64,000 nt of DNA from Desulfobulbaceae bacterium UBA2276 (GCA_002347085.1 DDWW01000018.1:1-64000); one strand, 5' to 3'. Numbered from the stretch's first letter, positions 25,659 through 35,128 are shown. Numbers and translations: made by a program. Notes: generated by a model from the sequence alone, not told the origin.

Positions 25659-26408
25659 CTAAGCCAAACTGCCTAACTCGTCCTGTTTCTGGCTGAGATC
25701 GGAATAACTTTTCAAAACCTTATGATAGGTCTCAAAGGTCCTGAGGCTGTCAATCATCATGGTCATCTCCTCCGGCATATTGACATTGGAGGTCTCGAGG
25801 TTGCCAACAGCAAGGGTGGGTTCGGCAAGGGCTGTTGCCTGGCCACCTCCTTCCAGGGAAAAGGAGGTGTCTGCTTCACGCTTGAGCTTGCTGGTATCAT
25901 CGACAGTAACCACGCCAAGGGTCCCAACCACCGATCGGCTGCCATCCCTTCCCAAGACCGAGATCTCACCCAGGCTGCTGATTGAGATCTGATTGGTGGT
26001 GGCATCCGGGATAGTGATCTGGCCATTGCCATCATCCAGAACCGGCTGGCCGGTACTGGTTTTCAGGTTGCCGGTCTGGTCCAGGACAAAGTCGCCGCGC
26101 CTGGTATAGCGGACCCCGTCCGGGCCTTGGACCTTGAAGAATCCATCGCCGTGGATTGCCACATCAAGCGGGTTGCCCGTCTCGATGACTGGCCCAGGGG
26201 AAAATTCGGTAAAATTATCCCTGACGCGGCTATAATTGATGCCCTTGGCCTCTTTGATCTGGTTGGCTCCTTGCAACAGGGATTCAAAGCTTATCTTTGC
26301 CTTTTTGTAGCCGGTGGTGTTGACGTTGGCTAAATTGGCGGCAATATTGGCCATGGTCTGTTCACGGGCCACAGCTCCAGAGAGGGCGCTGTATTTACCT
26401 GATACCAT
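25659..26408 (-). CDS. flgF: Proximal rod protein FlgF
   Basis: A 249-residue rod protein: GKYSALSGAVAREQTMANIA at the N-terminus with NVNTTGYKKAKISFESLL, the central AIHGDGFFKVQGPDGVRYTR and the C-terminal PEEMTMMIDSLRTFETYHKV. It sits immediately before flgG, which it precedes in the rod. A 192-base gap before it holds a remnant of the CCGTTAC hairpin family (about 26512-26563) and no promoter that could be recognised. Confidence 0.93.
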   Translation of the reverse strand: MVSGKYSALSGAVAREQTMANIAANLANVNTTGYKKAKISFESLLQGANQIKEAKGINYSRVRDNFTEFSPGPVIETGNPLDVAIHGDGFFKVQGPDGVRYTRRGDFVLDQTGNLKTSTGQPVLDDGNGQITIPDATTNQISISSLGEISVLGRDGSRSVVGTLGVVTVDDTSKLKREADTSFSLEGGGQATALAEPTLAVGNLETSNVNMPEEMTMMIDSLRTFETYHKVLKSYSDLSQKQDELGSLA

Positions 26409-26600
26409 AAGGTTTTGTTACAGGGTAGAGGTTGAGGGGTGCCTTGTCTTGCTCCTGTCTTCTTATCGACCAGTCTGGCTCGATTCTTAAGACCAGAGGA
26501 ACATGATGGCTCCTTATGCCGTTCCGGCCATTCAAGAGGTCATGTTATTTGTCACGGCTTAGATCCCAGGCGTACTCCGCGTCCCAGACACCCTTGCGTC

Positions 26601-27335
26601 TCAGGTATAACCGGGCAAGGGATGACAGGATATACCTATGTCTTGCGGTAAAGGCTGGCGAGGTGGTTCCCTGCCGCTTTGTTTGTTGGGGAAGCAGGGC
26701 GAAAGGTTTTGGCTATTAAACCTTTTGAGCCATCTGGCAAGTTTTCTGGATTTGTTGGCAGTTCCGCTTATCCTTGGAGTTGTGACCTGTGTGGTGTCGT
26801 TCCGGCTGCTGTCGGTTTGATTTTTGGGGGTGGCTGGTGTGGGTATGAATTCACTCTGCGTAAGTTCCGGCGATGATGACAAAGGCGGTTCGTTTATTTC
26901 ATGCTGGGGATTTGCCACCCTGATCAAGGTGATGAGCTGGGTTATTTCAGGAAGAGACATGGATAGGGTAGAGGCGATCTCCTGAGCACTCAAACCCTTC
27001 TCAACCATTGTCTGGAGGTAACGGTAGCGCTCAGGGGCGGCTGAGGCAGAGCTTCCTTGTTGTGCGGTAAGACGAGGTTGTTGAAGTCTGGTGGTAATCT
27101 CGGCCGCCCGCAGATTGTCATCAAACGTATCATTTAAGGGATTGGTTGATTGATCAGTTCTTGTTTGGTTTTTTCCACCTTTCAATCCGCCTTGCAGGGT
27201 CATCACGGCCGCCTGCATTTCAGCCAGCATTTTGTCCTTGCGGAGATTCGACCTCCTGAACATGACAGCCAACACCGTGGTCACTGTGCAGAACAGGATG
27301 CTAATCAGCAGGATGGCGAGGGAGTAACTGGTCAT
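26601..27335 (-). CDS. DUF2802-type membrane-anchored protein
   Basis: A 244-residue protein with one N-terminal membrane helix (SLAILLISILFCTVTTVLAV) and a cytosolic Gln/Ser/Thr-rich tail. A short central block, RYRYLQTMVEKGLSAQEIAS followed by TLSMSLPEITQLITLI, matches the DUF2802 helix-turn-helix-like motif seen in proteins next to fliA, flhF and flhG in many polarly flagellated bacteria. Function is not established. It follows fliA by 55 bases that hold ATTCGTAATT repeats. Confidence 0.72.
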   Translation of the reverse strand: MTSYSLAILLISILFCTVTTVLAVMFRRSNLRKDKMLAEMQAAVMTLQGGLKGGKNQTRTDQSTNPLNDTFDDNLRAAEITTRLQQPRLTAQQGSSASAAPERYRYLQTMVEKGLSAQEIASTLSMSLPEITQLITLIRVANPQHEINEPPLSSSPELTQSEFIPTPATPKNQTDSSRNDTTQVTTPRISGTANKSRKLARWLKRFNSQNLSPCFPNKQSGREPPRQPLPQDIGISCHPLPGYT

Positions 27336-27390
27336 TGAAATTGAATAAAAAAAGTTAATGTTTAATTCGTAATTCGTAACTCGTAATTTC

Positions 27391-28131
27391 CTATCCCCGC
27401 TCCCCGATCCTCAATTGCACCTTGGTCTTCAATTTGAGCAGGGCCTGACTGTGCAATTGGGAGATTCTTCCTTCCGAGACCTCAAGGACGTCGGATATTT
27501 CTTTCTGGGACAGCTCTTCGTAGTAGTAAAGGGAGATAACCAGCCGTTCCTTCTCTGAGAGTTCTTGCAAGATGCCTGCCATTATCTTGGTTATTTCTTT
27601 GTTCTCTAACTGGGCCGCCGGTGAGAGGTCAGAGCGTTTATCGATCAAGGAATCGAGAAAGGAGGCGCCATCTTCGGAGTTGTCTAAGGTCTCATTGAGG
27701 CTGACACAGCCCAGATGGCTGACCTCGCCCAATATCTGCTGATATTCATCCAGGCTGATCTCCATGGCTTGAGCCATCTCTTCTTCTTCGGGGGCTCGGC
27801 CTAATTTGCGTTCCAGCCTGGTCATGGTGCGGCTGAGGTTGCTCTGTTTCTCGCGCAGGGATCGGGAGAACCAGTCTAACTTGCGCATCTCATCGAGGAT
27901 TGCGCCTCGAATCCGGTATTCGGCAAAGGTCTTGAACAGGATGTTTTTACTCGTATCAAATTTATTGGCGGCATCGATCAGCCCCAGCATGCCGGCGCTG
28001 CGCATGTCGTCGCGGTTCATGAAGGATGGTACCTGGGTAACCATCCGGCTTACCAGGATATCGACGAGATGCAGGTTGTTGGTGATCAGGGCGGAATGAT
28101 CTTCCAGGGGAGGTGAGTTCATATAGACCAT
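27391..28131 (-). CDS. fliA: Flagellar sigma factor FliA (sigma-28)
   Basis: A 246-residue sigma-70-family factor of the FliA group. Region 2 contains LGLIDAANKFD and YRIRGAILDEMRKLDWFSRS; region 4 contains YYYEELSQKEISDVLEVSEG with the helix-turn-helix RISQLHSQALLKL. It directs late flagellar genes. The likely targets in this window are the boxes at 5756, 12604, 14584, 18984, 21076 and 54246. It is controlled by FlgM (20.1 kb). Six bases after flhG. Confidence 0.96.
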   Translation of the reverse strand: MVYMNSPPLEDHSALITNNLHLVDILVSRMVTQVPSFMNRDDMRSAGMLGLIDAANKFDTSKNILFKTFAEYRIRGAILDEMRKLDWFSRSLREKQSNLSRTMTRLERKLGRAPEEEEMAQAMEISLDEYQQILGEVSHLGCVSLNETLDNSEDGASFLDSLIDKRSDLSPAAQLENKEITKIMAGILQELSEKERLVISLYYYEELSQKEISDVLEVSEGRISQLHSQALLKLKTKVQLRIGERG

Positions 28132-28137
28132 GGTTGT

Positions 28138-29022
28138 TTAGCCCCGGCCGCCAAAATCAAGGAGTCTTTTCCAGAAAAACTGGATGCCGCCCTTGGGATC
28201 GCAGGGGATCTGCTCGGCGCACAGGGTGCCGGCAAGTTGGGTAAAGGCGGTGGTGATCCGGGAGGCGGGATAGAGTTCGACAATCACCTTTTGTTTTCTG
28301 ATCGCGTCAATCATTTGACGGTCAGCGGGGATTGAGCCCAGGAAATCAATAGAGATGTCAAGATAGCGATTGGAGACCATAGTCAGCTTGCGATAGACGT
28401 CGAGGGCCTCTTCGTCGGTCTGCACTTGATTGACGACCAGGTTGAACCGTTTTTCATGGTATTGGGTAGAGAGCAGTTTCATCAAGGCGTAGGCGTCGGT
28501 GATTGCCGTGGGGTCTGGGGTGGTGACCACCAGGATCTCCTGGGCGGCGGTATTGAAGTAGGTGACATTTTCCGAGATACCGGCCTCGGTATCAATGAGC
28601 ACAAAATCAAAATCATTGTGCATGAGGTCGAGACCATCGAGCAGCCGTTGTTTCTGGTGGGAATCGAGGTGGGTGAAATTCTGGACCCCTGATCCTGCCG
28701 GCAAAATTTTGACACCATCGGGGCCATCCACCATGATGGCGCTCAACTCCTGCTCACCGGAGAAGAAATGATTGAGATTGTACTTGGGGGCCAGGCCAAA
28801 GACCACATCAATATTGGCCAGTCCCAGATCGGCGTCAAGGATCAGGACTTTTTTGCCAAGTCTGGCCAAGGCCACGGCGGTGTTGGCTGTGACCGCGGTC
28901 TTGCCCACCCCGCCCTTGCCGCTGGTAATGGCATAGACCCGGGTGGCCCGATCTTTCTGGAGGATGGCGGCAGGAGAGGCGGTCGCTCCCATGGCTCGAA
29001 GTGTTGTTGCCTGGTCTGTCAT
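28138..29022 (-). CDS. flhG: Flagellar number regulator FlhG (MinD-like ATPase)
   Basis: A 294-residue ParA/MinD-type ATPase. The deviant Walker A is SGKGGVGKTAVTANTAVAL near residue 34, then DADLGLANIDVVFG and a C-terminal region ending shortly after a short helix. FlhG limits the number of flagella, works against FlhF at the pole and in some species restrains FleQ/FlrA-type activators. Its start overlaps the flhF stop by 4 bases. Confidence 0.95.
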   Translation of the reverse strand: MTDQATTLRAMGATASPAAILQKDRATRVYAITSGKGGVGKTAVTANTAVALARLGKKVLILDADLGLANIDVVFGLAPKYNLNHFFSGEQELSAIMVDGPDGVKILPAGSGVQNFTHLDSHQKQRLLDGLDLMHNDFDFVLIDTEAGISENVTYFNTAAQEILVVTTPDPTAITDAYALMKLLSTQYHEKRFNLVVNQVQTDEEALDVYRKLTMVSNRYLDISIDFLGSIPADRQMIDAIRKQKVIVELYPASRITTAFTQLAGTLCAEQIPCDPKGGIQFFWKRLLDFGGRG

Positions 29023-30455
29023 TGTTTGCTGGTTGTTGTTTGATGGTTATGGGACATGATGTGTTCCTGTGCGGGGTGTGAAGGTGACAAGGGTGAGAGT
29101 ATCAGATCGGCCACGAGTGCGCGGCTTGCGGCCAGCAGATCTTCGGGGACTCGCTGACCATTCGTGATCCAGGAAAAAGGGATGGCGCGGTCCGGGTCGT
29201 GCATCTGGATGTCGAGCAGTATTCCCAGGGTGGAGCATTCATCGGTCTTGGTGATGATGGCCTGGTCGATCCCGAGCCGGCCAAAGCGTTTGATGGCCTC
29301 GAAGAGCTCAGACCTTCTGGTGGTGGCGGAAAGGACCAGGTGCTTGTCAATGGCCAGGTCGGGGCGGAGAAAGGTGGCGAGCTCCTCGATGCAGAGGGTG
29401 TCCCTGGGGCTGCGACCGGCGGTGTCGATCAGGATGAGCTCTTTGTCGTGATGGCGGACAAGGGCCTGTTCTAATTGTTCAGGGGTGATCACCACCTCGA
29501 CCGGCAGATTCATGATCGCGCCGTAAACCTTCAGTTGCTCAACGGCGGCGATGCGGTAGGTGTCAATGGTGATCAGGGCGATTGAGCTGGAAACAGTGCT
29601 CAGGTAATGGGCGGCGATCTTGGCCAGGGTGGTGGTCTTGCCGACTCCGGTCGGGCCGACCAGGGCCAGACGGTGTTGGCCCTTTTTCCTGGTCAAGGAT
29701 TGAGGGCTCACGTGCAGGCGGTCTGTGAGAGTCTCGTGCAGTAAACCCTGCTGGGTTGCGGTGTTGTTCCATTGTTCTTCCGGGGGCAGCATCTCCAGTG
29801 TGGCGGCGCTTATCCCTTGGGCTGTGGTCTCGCTGATCCCTTGGGCAAGGAGTTGGGCGAGGAGCTGGGTGTTGTTGTCATTCGTGGTGTCCGGGCCAGT
29901 TACAGGTTGTTCCTGGGGGCAGGAATCTCTTTCCTTGTCCTGTTCCTTCAGCTCTGGTCGCTCCTGCGCCGTCAATGGCGCCTGCGACACTAAGCCGTCA
30001 TTCGTGTCCGTCGTTTTCTGCTCTCTACCCAGTTGGGCCATCTCCAGCCCCAGCTTTTTCACCATTTCTTTGAGCTCGTCCATCTCCTTGTGCATCTCGG
30101 GGTGTGTTGCCTGAGAATGAGCTGGTTCGGGGTGGAGACGGAACTGGGAATCATAGGTGATGGCCTGTCCTTGCGGTGCAGGTGTCTTTGGCCTGACGGT
30201 GTCGTCGGCCCATTGGGTAAAGGCTTTTTTACGGGGCGAGACGGCCATCCGTGCCTGGGACTGGTATCCCGCTTGGGCCTCGGGCCAGGGTGAATCAACG
30301 GCGGCGGTGATTTCAAGGGTCGGCTTTCCCAAGATCCCTAACTTGCCATTGCGGATGGTCCGGGTGGAGAGGATGAGTGCGTCCGGGCCCAAGGTGTCCT
30401 TGACCAATTTCAGGCCCGAGGTCATGTCTGTTGATTCAAAGATTTTAACTTGCAT
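29019..30455 (-). CDS. flhF: SRP-type GTPase FlhF
   Basis: A 478-residue GTPase. The N-terminal B domain (MQVKIFESTDMTSGLKLV...LGPDALILSTR) is followed by a disordered, Gln/Pro-rich stretch (about 90-215) and a C-terminal SRP-GTPase NG domain with LVGPTGVGKTTTLAKIAAHY, LIDTAGRSPRD and ITKTDE. FlhF marks the flagellated pole and recruits early components. It overlaps flhA by 11 bases. Together with FlhG it points to polar flagellation. Confidence 0.95.
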   Translation of the reverse strand: MQVKIFESTDMTSGLKLVKDTLGPDALILSTRTIRNGKLGILGKPTLEITAAVDSPWPEAQAGYQSQARMAVSPRKKAFTQWADDTVRPKTPAPQGQAITYDSQFRLHPEPAHSQATHPEMHKEMDELKEMVKKLGLEMAQLGREQKTTDTNDGLVSQAPLTAQERPELKEQDKERDSCPQEQPVTGPDTTNDNNTQLLAQLLAQGISETTAQGISAATLEMLPPEEQWNNTATQQGLLHETLTDRLHVSPQSLTRKKGQHRLALVGPTGVGKTTTLAKIAAHYLSTVSSSIALITIDTYRIAAVEQLKVYGAIMNLPVEVVITPEQLEQALVRHHDKELILIDTAGRSPRDTLCIEELATFLRPDLAIDKHLVLSATTRRSELFEAIKRFGRLGIDQAIITKTDECSTLGILLDIQMHDPDRAIPFSWITNGQRVPEDLLAASRALVADLILSPLSPSHPAQEHIMSHNHQTTTSKQ

Positions 30456-32541
30456 CGAGGGTCACCGTGCCCAGGGAGCGGACTTTCAGGTTCGGGGTAA
30501 TCTCGTTGTGCGAAAGTACCGTAAGCGACGGGTAGTAGCGTTCGGTCAGTTTGCGCACATGGGGCCGGATCTGGGGGGCGGCGAGCAGGGTGGGGCGCTG
30601 GCCGCCGCTGAACAGGCCGATGGCCTGACCGATGGAGTCGAGGATGTTTTGGGCCGTATTGGGATCAATGGCCAGGTAGCTGCCGGACTCCTTGTGCTGA
30701 ATGGCCTTGCTGATCGCGTCTTCCACCGGTTTGGCCAGGGTGATCAGCGGGATGACACCATTGGTGGCCAGACCGGCGCTGATGGTACGGGCCAGGGCGT
30801 GACGCACATACTCGGTGAGGACGTCATGGTCGCGGGTCATCGGAGCCCAGTCGGCCATGGTCTCCAGGATGGTACGCAGGTCGCGGATAGAGACCCCTTC
30901 GGCCAGAAGATTCTGGAGGATGCGCATGATGACACCCAGGGAGAGGACGCCAGGCACCAGCTCTTCCACGAGTTTGGGGTAGGTCTTGGCCAGATTGTCG
31001 AGCAGGTTCTGCACTTCCTGGCGGCCAATCAGTTCGTGGCCATGCTGTTTGATGATCTCGCTGATATGGGTGGCCATGACCGTGGCGCAGTCAACAACGG
31101 TGTAGCCGGCAATCTGGGCCCGTTCTTTTTTGTCGTCGGTAATCCAGATAGCGGGCAGGCCAAAGGCCGGCTCGATGGTGGCGATGCCCTTGATGGTCTC
31201 GGTCACCATGCCGGGATCCATGGCCATGTAATGGCCGGGGAGCATCTCGGCCTCGGCGATCTTGATTCCTTTCAGGGCCAGGGTGTATTGATTGGGGTTG
31301 AGCTGGAGATTGTCCTTGATATGCACCGGCGGGACAATAAAGCCATTATTCATGGCGAACTGCTTGCGGATGGACTGGATGCGGGTAAGCAGCTCGCCGT
31401 TCTGGGACGAATCGACGAAAGGAATCAGGCCGTACCCCACCTCCAGCTCCAGGAGATCGACATTGAGCATCTCCTCATAGTTTTCGGCAACCGGCATCGG
31501 GGCCTCTTGCGGCTTTTCGACCACGACTTCGGCTTGTTGCCGTTTGGTCTTGTCCAGTTGCCAGGCCATAAGGGCCAAGGAGATAGCGAGGAGCATAAAC
31601 GGGACAAAAGGGAAGCCGGGGATGAGGGCAAAGACCAGGAGGATCCCGGAGACCACCCAGAGGGCCACGGAATAACGGCTGAACTGAATCTTGATGTCGG
31701 CGCCGAAATCATTGTCGCCGGAGGAACGGGTGACCAGCAGACCGGCGGCGGTCGAGATGATGAGGGCGGGAACTTGACCCACCAGGCCATCGCCGACGGT
31801 AAGGATGGTGTAGTTTTTGGCGGCCTCGACTATGGGCATGTCCTTTTGCAGGACACCAATAACAAAGCCGGCGCCGATATTTATGAACGTGATGATAATG
31901 CCTGCTATGGCATCTCCCTTGACAAACTTGGAGGCACCGTCCATGGCCCCATGAAAGCTGGCCTCAGACGAGACCAACTCCCGTCTTTTTTTGGCCTCGG
32001 CCTCATTGATCAGTCCGGCGTTGAGATCGGCATCAATGGCCATCTGCTTGCCGGGCATGGCATCGAGGGTGAACCTTGCCGCGACTTCGGCTACCCGGCC
32101 GGCGCCCTTGGTGATAACCATGAAATTGATCAGGACCAGGATGGCAAAGATTACCAGCCCCACCACATAGTTACCGCCGACGACAAACTGGCCGAATGAT
32201 TCAATCACCGCGCCGGCCGCATCTGGTCCTTCGTTGCCGCGCATGAGGATCAGGCGGGTGGAGGCCACATTCAGGGCCAGACGGAAGAGGGTGGTGGCCA
32301 GCAGGATAGCCGGAAAGATGGAAAAGTCAGTGGCCCTGATCGTGTAAATGCTGATGACGAGGATCAGCAGGGCAATCGTGATGTTGGCGGAGAGAAAGAG
32401 GTCGAGCAGGATTGGCGGGAGCGGGATGATCATGATCATCAGGATCGAGACCATGCCTACGGCTGCCATGATATCCGTACGCTTCAACAGGTCGTTCCAT
32501 TGCAGACTGCCGAATATCTGTCGTTTTTCTGTCAGTTCCAT
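30445..32541 (-). CDS. flhA: Flagellar export gate protein FlhA
   Basis: A 698-residue export-gate protein with about eight membrane helices in the first 330 residues, including the FHIPEP-region equivalent NVASTRLILMRGNEGPDAAG and KFVKGDAIAGIIITFINIG. The cytosolic nonameric ring domain follows (LLELEVGYGLIPFVD to the end). FlhA couples the proton gradient to export and docks chaperone complexes. It is downstream of flhB with a gap of ATTCGTAATT repeats. A 680-codon open frame on the opposite strand is a shadow. Confidence 0.97.
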   Translation of the reverse strand: MELTEKRQIFGSLQWNDLLKRTDIMAAVGMVSILMIMIIPLPPILLDLFLSANITIALLILVISIYTIRATDFSIFPAILLATTLFRLALNVASTRLILMRGNEGPDAAGAVIESFGQFVVGGNYVVGLVIFAILVLINFMVITKGAGRVAEVAARFTLDAMPGKQMAIDADLNAGLINEAEAKKRRELVSSEASFHGAMDGASKFVKGDAIAGIIITFINIGAGFVIGVLQKDMPIVEAAKNYTILTVGDGLVGQVPALIISTAAGLLVTRSSGDNDFGADIKIQFSRYSVALWVVSGILLVFALIPGFPFVPFMLLAISLALMAWQLDKTKRQQAEVVVEKPQEAPMPVAENYEEMLNVDLLELEVGYGLIPFVDSSQNGELLTRIQSIRKQFAMNNGFIVPPVHIKDNLQLNPNQYTLALKGIKIAEAEMLPGHYMAMDPGMVTETIKGIATIEPAFGLPAIWITDDKKERAQIAGYTVVDCATVMATHISEIIKQHGHELIGRQEVQNLLDNLAKTYPKLVEELVPGVLSLGVIMRILQNLLAEGVSIRDLRTILETMADWAPMTRDHDVLTEYVRHALARTISAGLATNGVIPLITLAKPVEDAISKAIQHKESGSYLAIDPNTAQNILDSIGQAIGLFSGGQRPTLLAAPQIRPHVRKLTERYYPSLTVLSHNEITPNLKVRSLGTVTLDAS

Positions 32542-32652
32542 GTTTTTGAATTACGAATTACGAATTACGAATTATGAAATTACTCTGGTTCCCATGCATC
32601 ACAAGGAATGTAAGATAATTCGTAATTCGTAATTCCAAATTCGTAATTGTCT
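32542..32652. repeat. AATTCGTAATT repeat cluster between flhB and flhA
   Basis: Tandem and inverted runs of the unit AATTACG / CGTAATT (about 32556-32576 and 32618-32648) surround a fragment of a CCCATGC REP. Similar runs occur at 27361-27390 and 35091-35126, so they mark three gene junctions in the same long operon. Probably a dispersed intergenic repeat with folding potential. Confidence 0.6.
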
Positions 32653-33717
32653 CTACTTGCCTTTCAGTGAATAGATATGGGCCAGGATTTCGGCTACCGC
32701 CTTGAACATCTCTTCGGGAATGGCGGCTCCCAGATCAAGTTTATGCAATAATCGGGCCACTGGTGGATTTTCGATGAGCGGGACATTGTTTTCGCGGGCG
32801 ATTTCACGAATCCGCATGGCCACGAAATCAGCGCCTTTTGCAACAACAATCGGGGCGATCATCGTCGCCGCATCATATTTAATGGCGACGGCGTAGTGGG
32901 TCGGGTTAGTGATCACGGCGTCGGCCTTGGGGACTTCCGCCATCATCCGCTTCCGGGCCATCTGTTGCTGCAGGGCCCGGATCTGGGCCTTGATGTGGGG
33001 ATCGCCCTCGCTTTCCTTGAACTCCTCCTTCTGCTCCTGTTTGGTCATCTTTAATTTTTGCTCCATTTCCCAGCGGACAAAGAGAAAATCAATAAAGGCG
33101 AGCAGGATGAGCAGGGCGCAGATCTTGGTCAGGATAAGTACGGCGGTCTTGGCCAGGAAGAGCATGGTGGCGCCGGCACTGGTATCGACCAGGATCAGGG
33201 CCTCGTTAAACTTGGTCAGTACTGTGGAGAAGGCAATCCAGCCAATGAGTGAGACCTTGGCGATGGATTTGATGCTCTCTATCAGGGAGCGTTTGGAGAA
33301 AAGGCGACTCATGCCTCCAATGGGGTCGAGTTTGCTGAAATCTGGGAAAAGTGGCTTGGCGGTAAGCAACCAGCCAAATTGGAAAAAACTGGAAAAAAAG
33401 CCAATGATCAGGACTAATAAGAATAACGGGCCTAACAAAAGGGCCATTTCTTTGGTGATGTAAATTGACAGATTGGTGGTCGCTGATGGTGTTCCCGAAT
33501 ATTCCCAGGAAGACCGCCAGGTTGAGGCCACAAGGGTAGTGAGACTATCCCAGAAATGGGGCATGTAGAAGAGCCAGAAGAGCAGGGTCAGGCTGAAGAG
33601 GGCGGCAGTCTGCACCTCTTTGCTTTGGGCCACCTGGCCTTTCTGGCGAAAATCTTCCCGCCGCTTCGCCGACGGGTCTTCGGTGCGTTCTCCCCCGGTG
33701 GGGGCTTCTTCGGCCAT
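32653..33717 (-). CDS. flhB: Export gate and specificity-switch protein FlhB
   Basis: A 354-residue FlhB. The N-terminal RTEDPSAKRREDFRQKGQVA is followed by four membrane helices (to about 215) and a linker into the cytosolic domain with the autocleavage motif NPTH (in VITNPTHYAVAIKYD). Cleavage between N and P lets FlhB switch from rod/hook to filament substrates when FliK signals. The separate small FlhX (4.4 kb) duplicates only the part after the cleavage site. Confidence 0.96.
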   Translation of the reverse strand: MAEEAPTGGERTEDPSAKRREDFRQKGQVAQSKEVQTAALFSLTLLFWLFYMPHFWDSLTTLVASTWRSSWEYSGTPSATTNLSIYITKEMALLLGPLFLLVLIIGFFSSFFQFGWLLTAKPLFPDFSKLDPIGGMSRLFSKRSLIESIKSIAKVSLIGWIAFSTVLTKFNEALILVDTSAGATMLFLAKTAVLILTKICALLILLAFIDFLFVRWEMEQKLKMTKQEQKEEFKESEGDPHIKAQIRALQQQMARKRMMAEVPKADAVITNPTHYAVAIKYDAATMIAPIVVAKGADFVAMRIREIARENNVPLIENPPVARLLHKLDLGAAIPEEMFKAVAEILAHIYSLKGK

Positions 33718-33815
33718 GGTGAATTATGCAGGTGTGGAGGTTGAAGGTTGTGAAAGGCAGGACAAGCAAAAGGGAAAAGATGGCAGTAGCGTCCGCCTTC
33801 AGCCTGTTTTCCTTG

Positions 33816-34595
33816 TCAAAGATACTGCAACATGGTGAGGATGCGTTCTCCGAGTGAGTCAAATTCCCGTCTTAAAAGGCTGGTGATCATGTCGAGCGTC
33901 AAAGCCATGACAACAAAAGAGATACCGATGTTGAGTGGGAAGGAGAGCATGAAGACATTGAGCTGGGGAAAGACACGGGCCAGGACACCCAAGATGAGCC
34001 CTGAAAGCAGGAGCACCGCAAGGACAGGCGCACTAAACTGGACGCCTAAGGCCAGCATTCGGGAGGTGAGCTCCATGAGATAGGGGATGGCCTCTCCCGA
34101 GAGATTCAGATTGCCAGGGGGCAGGAGTTGGTAGGAACGGGCGGCGGTCTTGATGAAGATATGATGACCGTCAATGGCCAGAAAGATAAGAATGGCAAAG
34201 ACGTTCTGAAACTGCGAGATCAGGGCGACCTGGCTCTCGTGCTGGGGGTCAAAGACATTGGCGGCGGCAAAACCCATCTGGTAGCCGATGATGGTGCCGC
34301 CAAACTCGACGGCGGTAAAGACCAGTCTGGACATGAGGCCAAGAAGCAGGCCCAGCAAGGTCTCACTGATGGTCAGCAGGAGCAGGGAAATCGGATTGAA
34401 GTCGATCGCCTTGGGCAAGGCCGGGGCGAGGATGGGGAAAAGCAGCAGGGCGATGGTAAAGACGGCGCCGACCTTTACCCGGGCCGGGGTCTGATTGCCG
34501 AAATAGACGGGAATGGCGCCAATAAAACCGGCCACCCGAGCCAGGCAGACCAGAAAACTCTGGAACTGATCAATGGGGATAAGTTGGAGATCCAT
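33816..34595 (-). CDS. fliR: Export gate protein FliR
   Basis: A 259-residue membrane protein with about six hydrophobic segments. Family landmarks are FLVCLARVAGFIGAIPVYF, RVKVGAVFTIALLLFP and the LPLNIGISFVVM-like stretch SFPLNIGISFVVMALTLDM. FliP, FliQ and FliR build the helical export channel. It follows fliQ at a distance of 170 bases, filled by a hairpin repeat. Confidence 0.95.
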   Translation of the reverse strand: MDLQLIPIDQFQSFLVCLARVAGFIGAIPVYFGNQTPARVKVGAVFTIALLLFPILAPALPKAIDFNPISLLLLTISETLLGLLLGLMSRLVFTAVEFGGTIIGYQMGFAAANVFDPQHESQVALISQFQNVFAILIFLAIDGHHIFIKTAARSYQLLPPGNLNLSGEAIPYLMELTSRMLALGVQFSAPVLAVLLLSGLILGVLARVFPQLNVFMLSFPLNIGISFVVMALTLDMITSLLRREFDSLGERILTMLQYL

Positions 34596-34662
34596 TGGCG
34601 GTTTGAACTGCTCCTTGTACAGAATATGATCTACGGCAGATGTATCCTGCCTGACGCCACGT

Positions 34663-34767
34663 CAGAAAACAGCAGAACTGATTGCTTGCTGTTTTCTGGG
34701 CGTTGCATAAGAGACCGTAAGCCAAACAAGCAAGAAAAGGACCTTGCTTGTTTGGCTTACGGTCTCT
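34663..34767. repeat. Modular hairpin element on the fliQ stop codon
   Basis: Hairpin B: CAGAAAACAGCA (34663-34674) with TGCTGTTTTCTG (34687-34698). Hairpin A: a perfect 25-bp stem between 34710-34734 and 34743-34767, starting AGAGACCGTAAGCC. The outer end of the right arm includes two bases of the fliQ TAG stop codon. The B stem is the same as at 19619-19652, while the A inner stem is different. Confidence 0.85.
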
Positions 34768-35029
34768 AAAAACTGGCCATGGACTCAAAGATACCCAGGG
34801 TGAAGCTGATCATAGTCTGCATGATCCAGGGGCCAAAGAAGAGCAGGGAGAGAAAGACGACCACGATCTTGGGGATAAAGGTTAAGGTTTGCTCGTTGAT
34901 CTGGGTGGCTGCCTGAAAAATGGAGACCAGGAGGCCGATGATCATCCCTGACAAAAGCATGGGAGCGGAGAGCATGAGGGTGGTCTGGATGGCCTTGCGG
35001 GCTATATCGATAACAAATTCAGGCGTCAT
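34766..35029 (-). CDS. fliQ: Export gate protein FliQ
   Basis: An 87-residue protein with two membrane helices: TPEFVIDIARKAIQTTLMLS leading into the first, and a second around KIVVVFLSLLFFGPWIMQTM. The normal length is 87-90 residues. ATG at 35029 is chosen to match the family; the frame is open to 35095 but those residues are not FliQ-like. Its TAG stop begins a long hairpin repeat. Confidence 0.94.
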   Translation of the reverse strand: MTPEFVIDIARKAIQTTLMLSAPMLLSGMIIGLLVSIFQAATQINEQTLTFIPKIVVVFLSLLFFGPWIMQTMISFTLGIFESMASF

Positions 35030-35128
35030 TTCATTCTGTCCTGGTTTATGGTCGCAGCGCATTGGTGCGCAGGACGTACCCAAATCTTCTCTCAATTCGT
35101 AATTTGTAATTCGTAAATCGTAATTTTT

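Noticed and set aside
30157..32199. 680-codon plus-strand open frame opposite flhA and flhF
   Set aside because: It lies entirely antisense to two highly conserved genes; the composition (Gly/His/Asp-rich) is typical of a shadow frame and no family is recognised.
34710..34767. Rho-independent terminator after fliQ
   Set aside because: The 25-bp stem is strong, but no T run follows in either direction, and fliR downstream must be transcribed.
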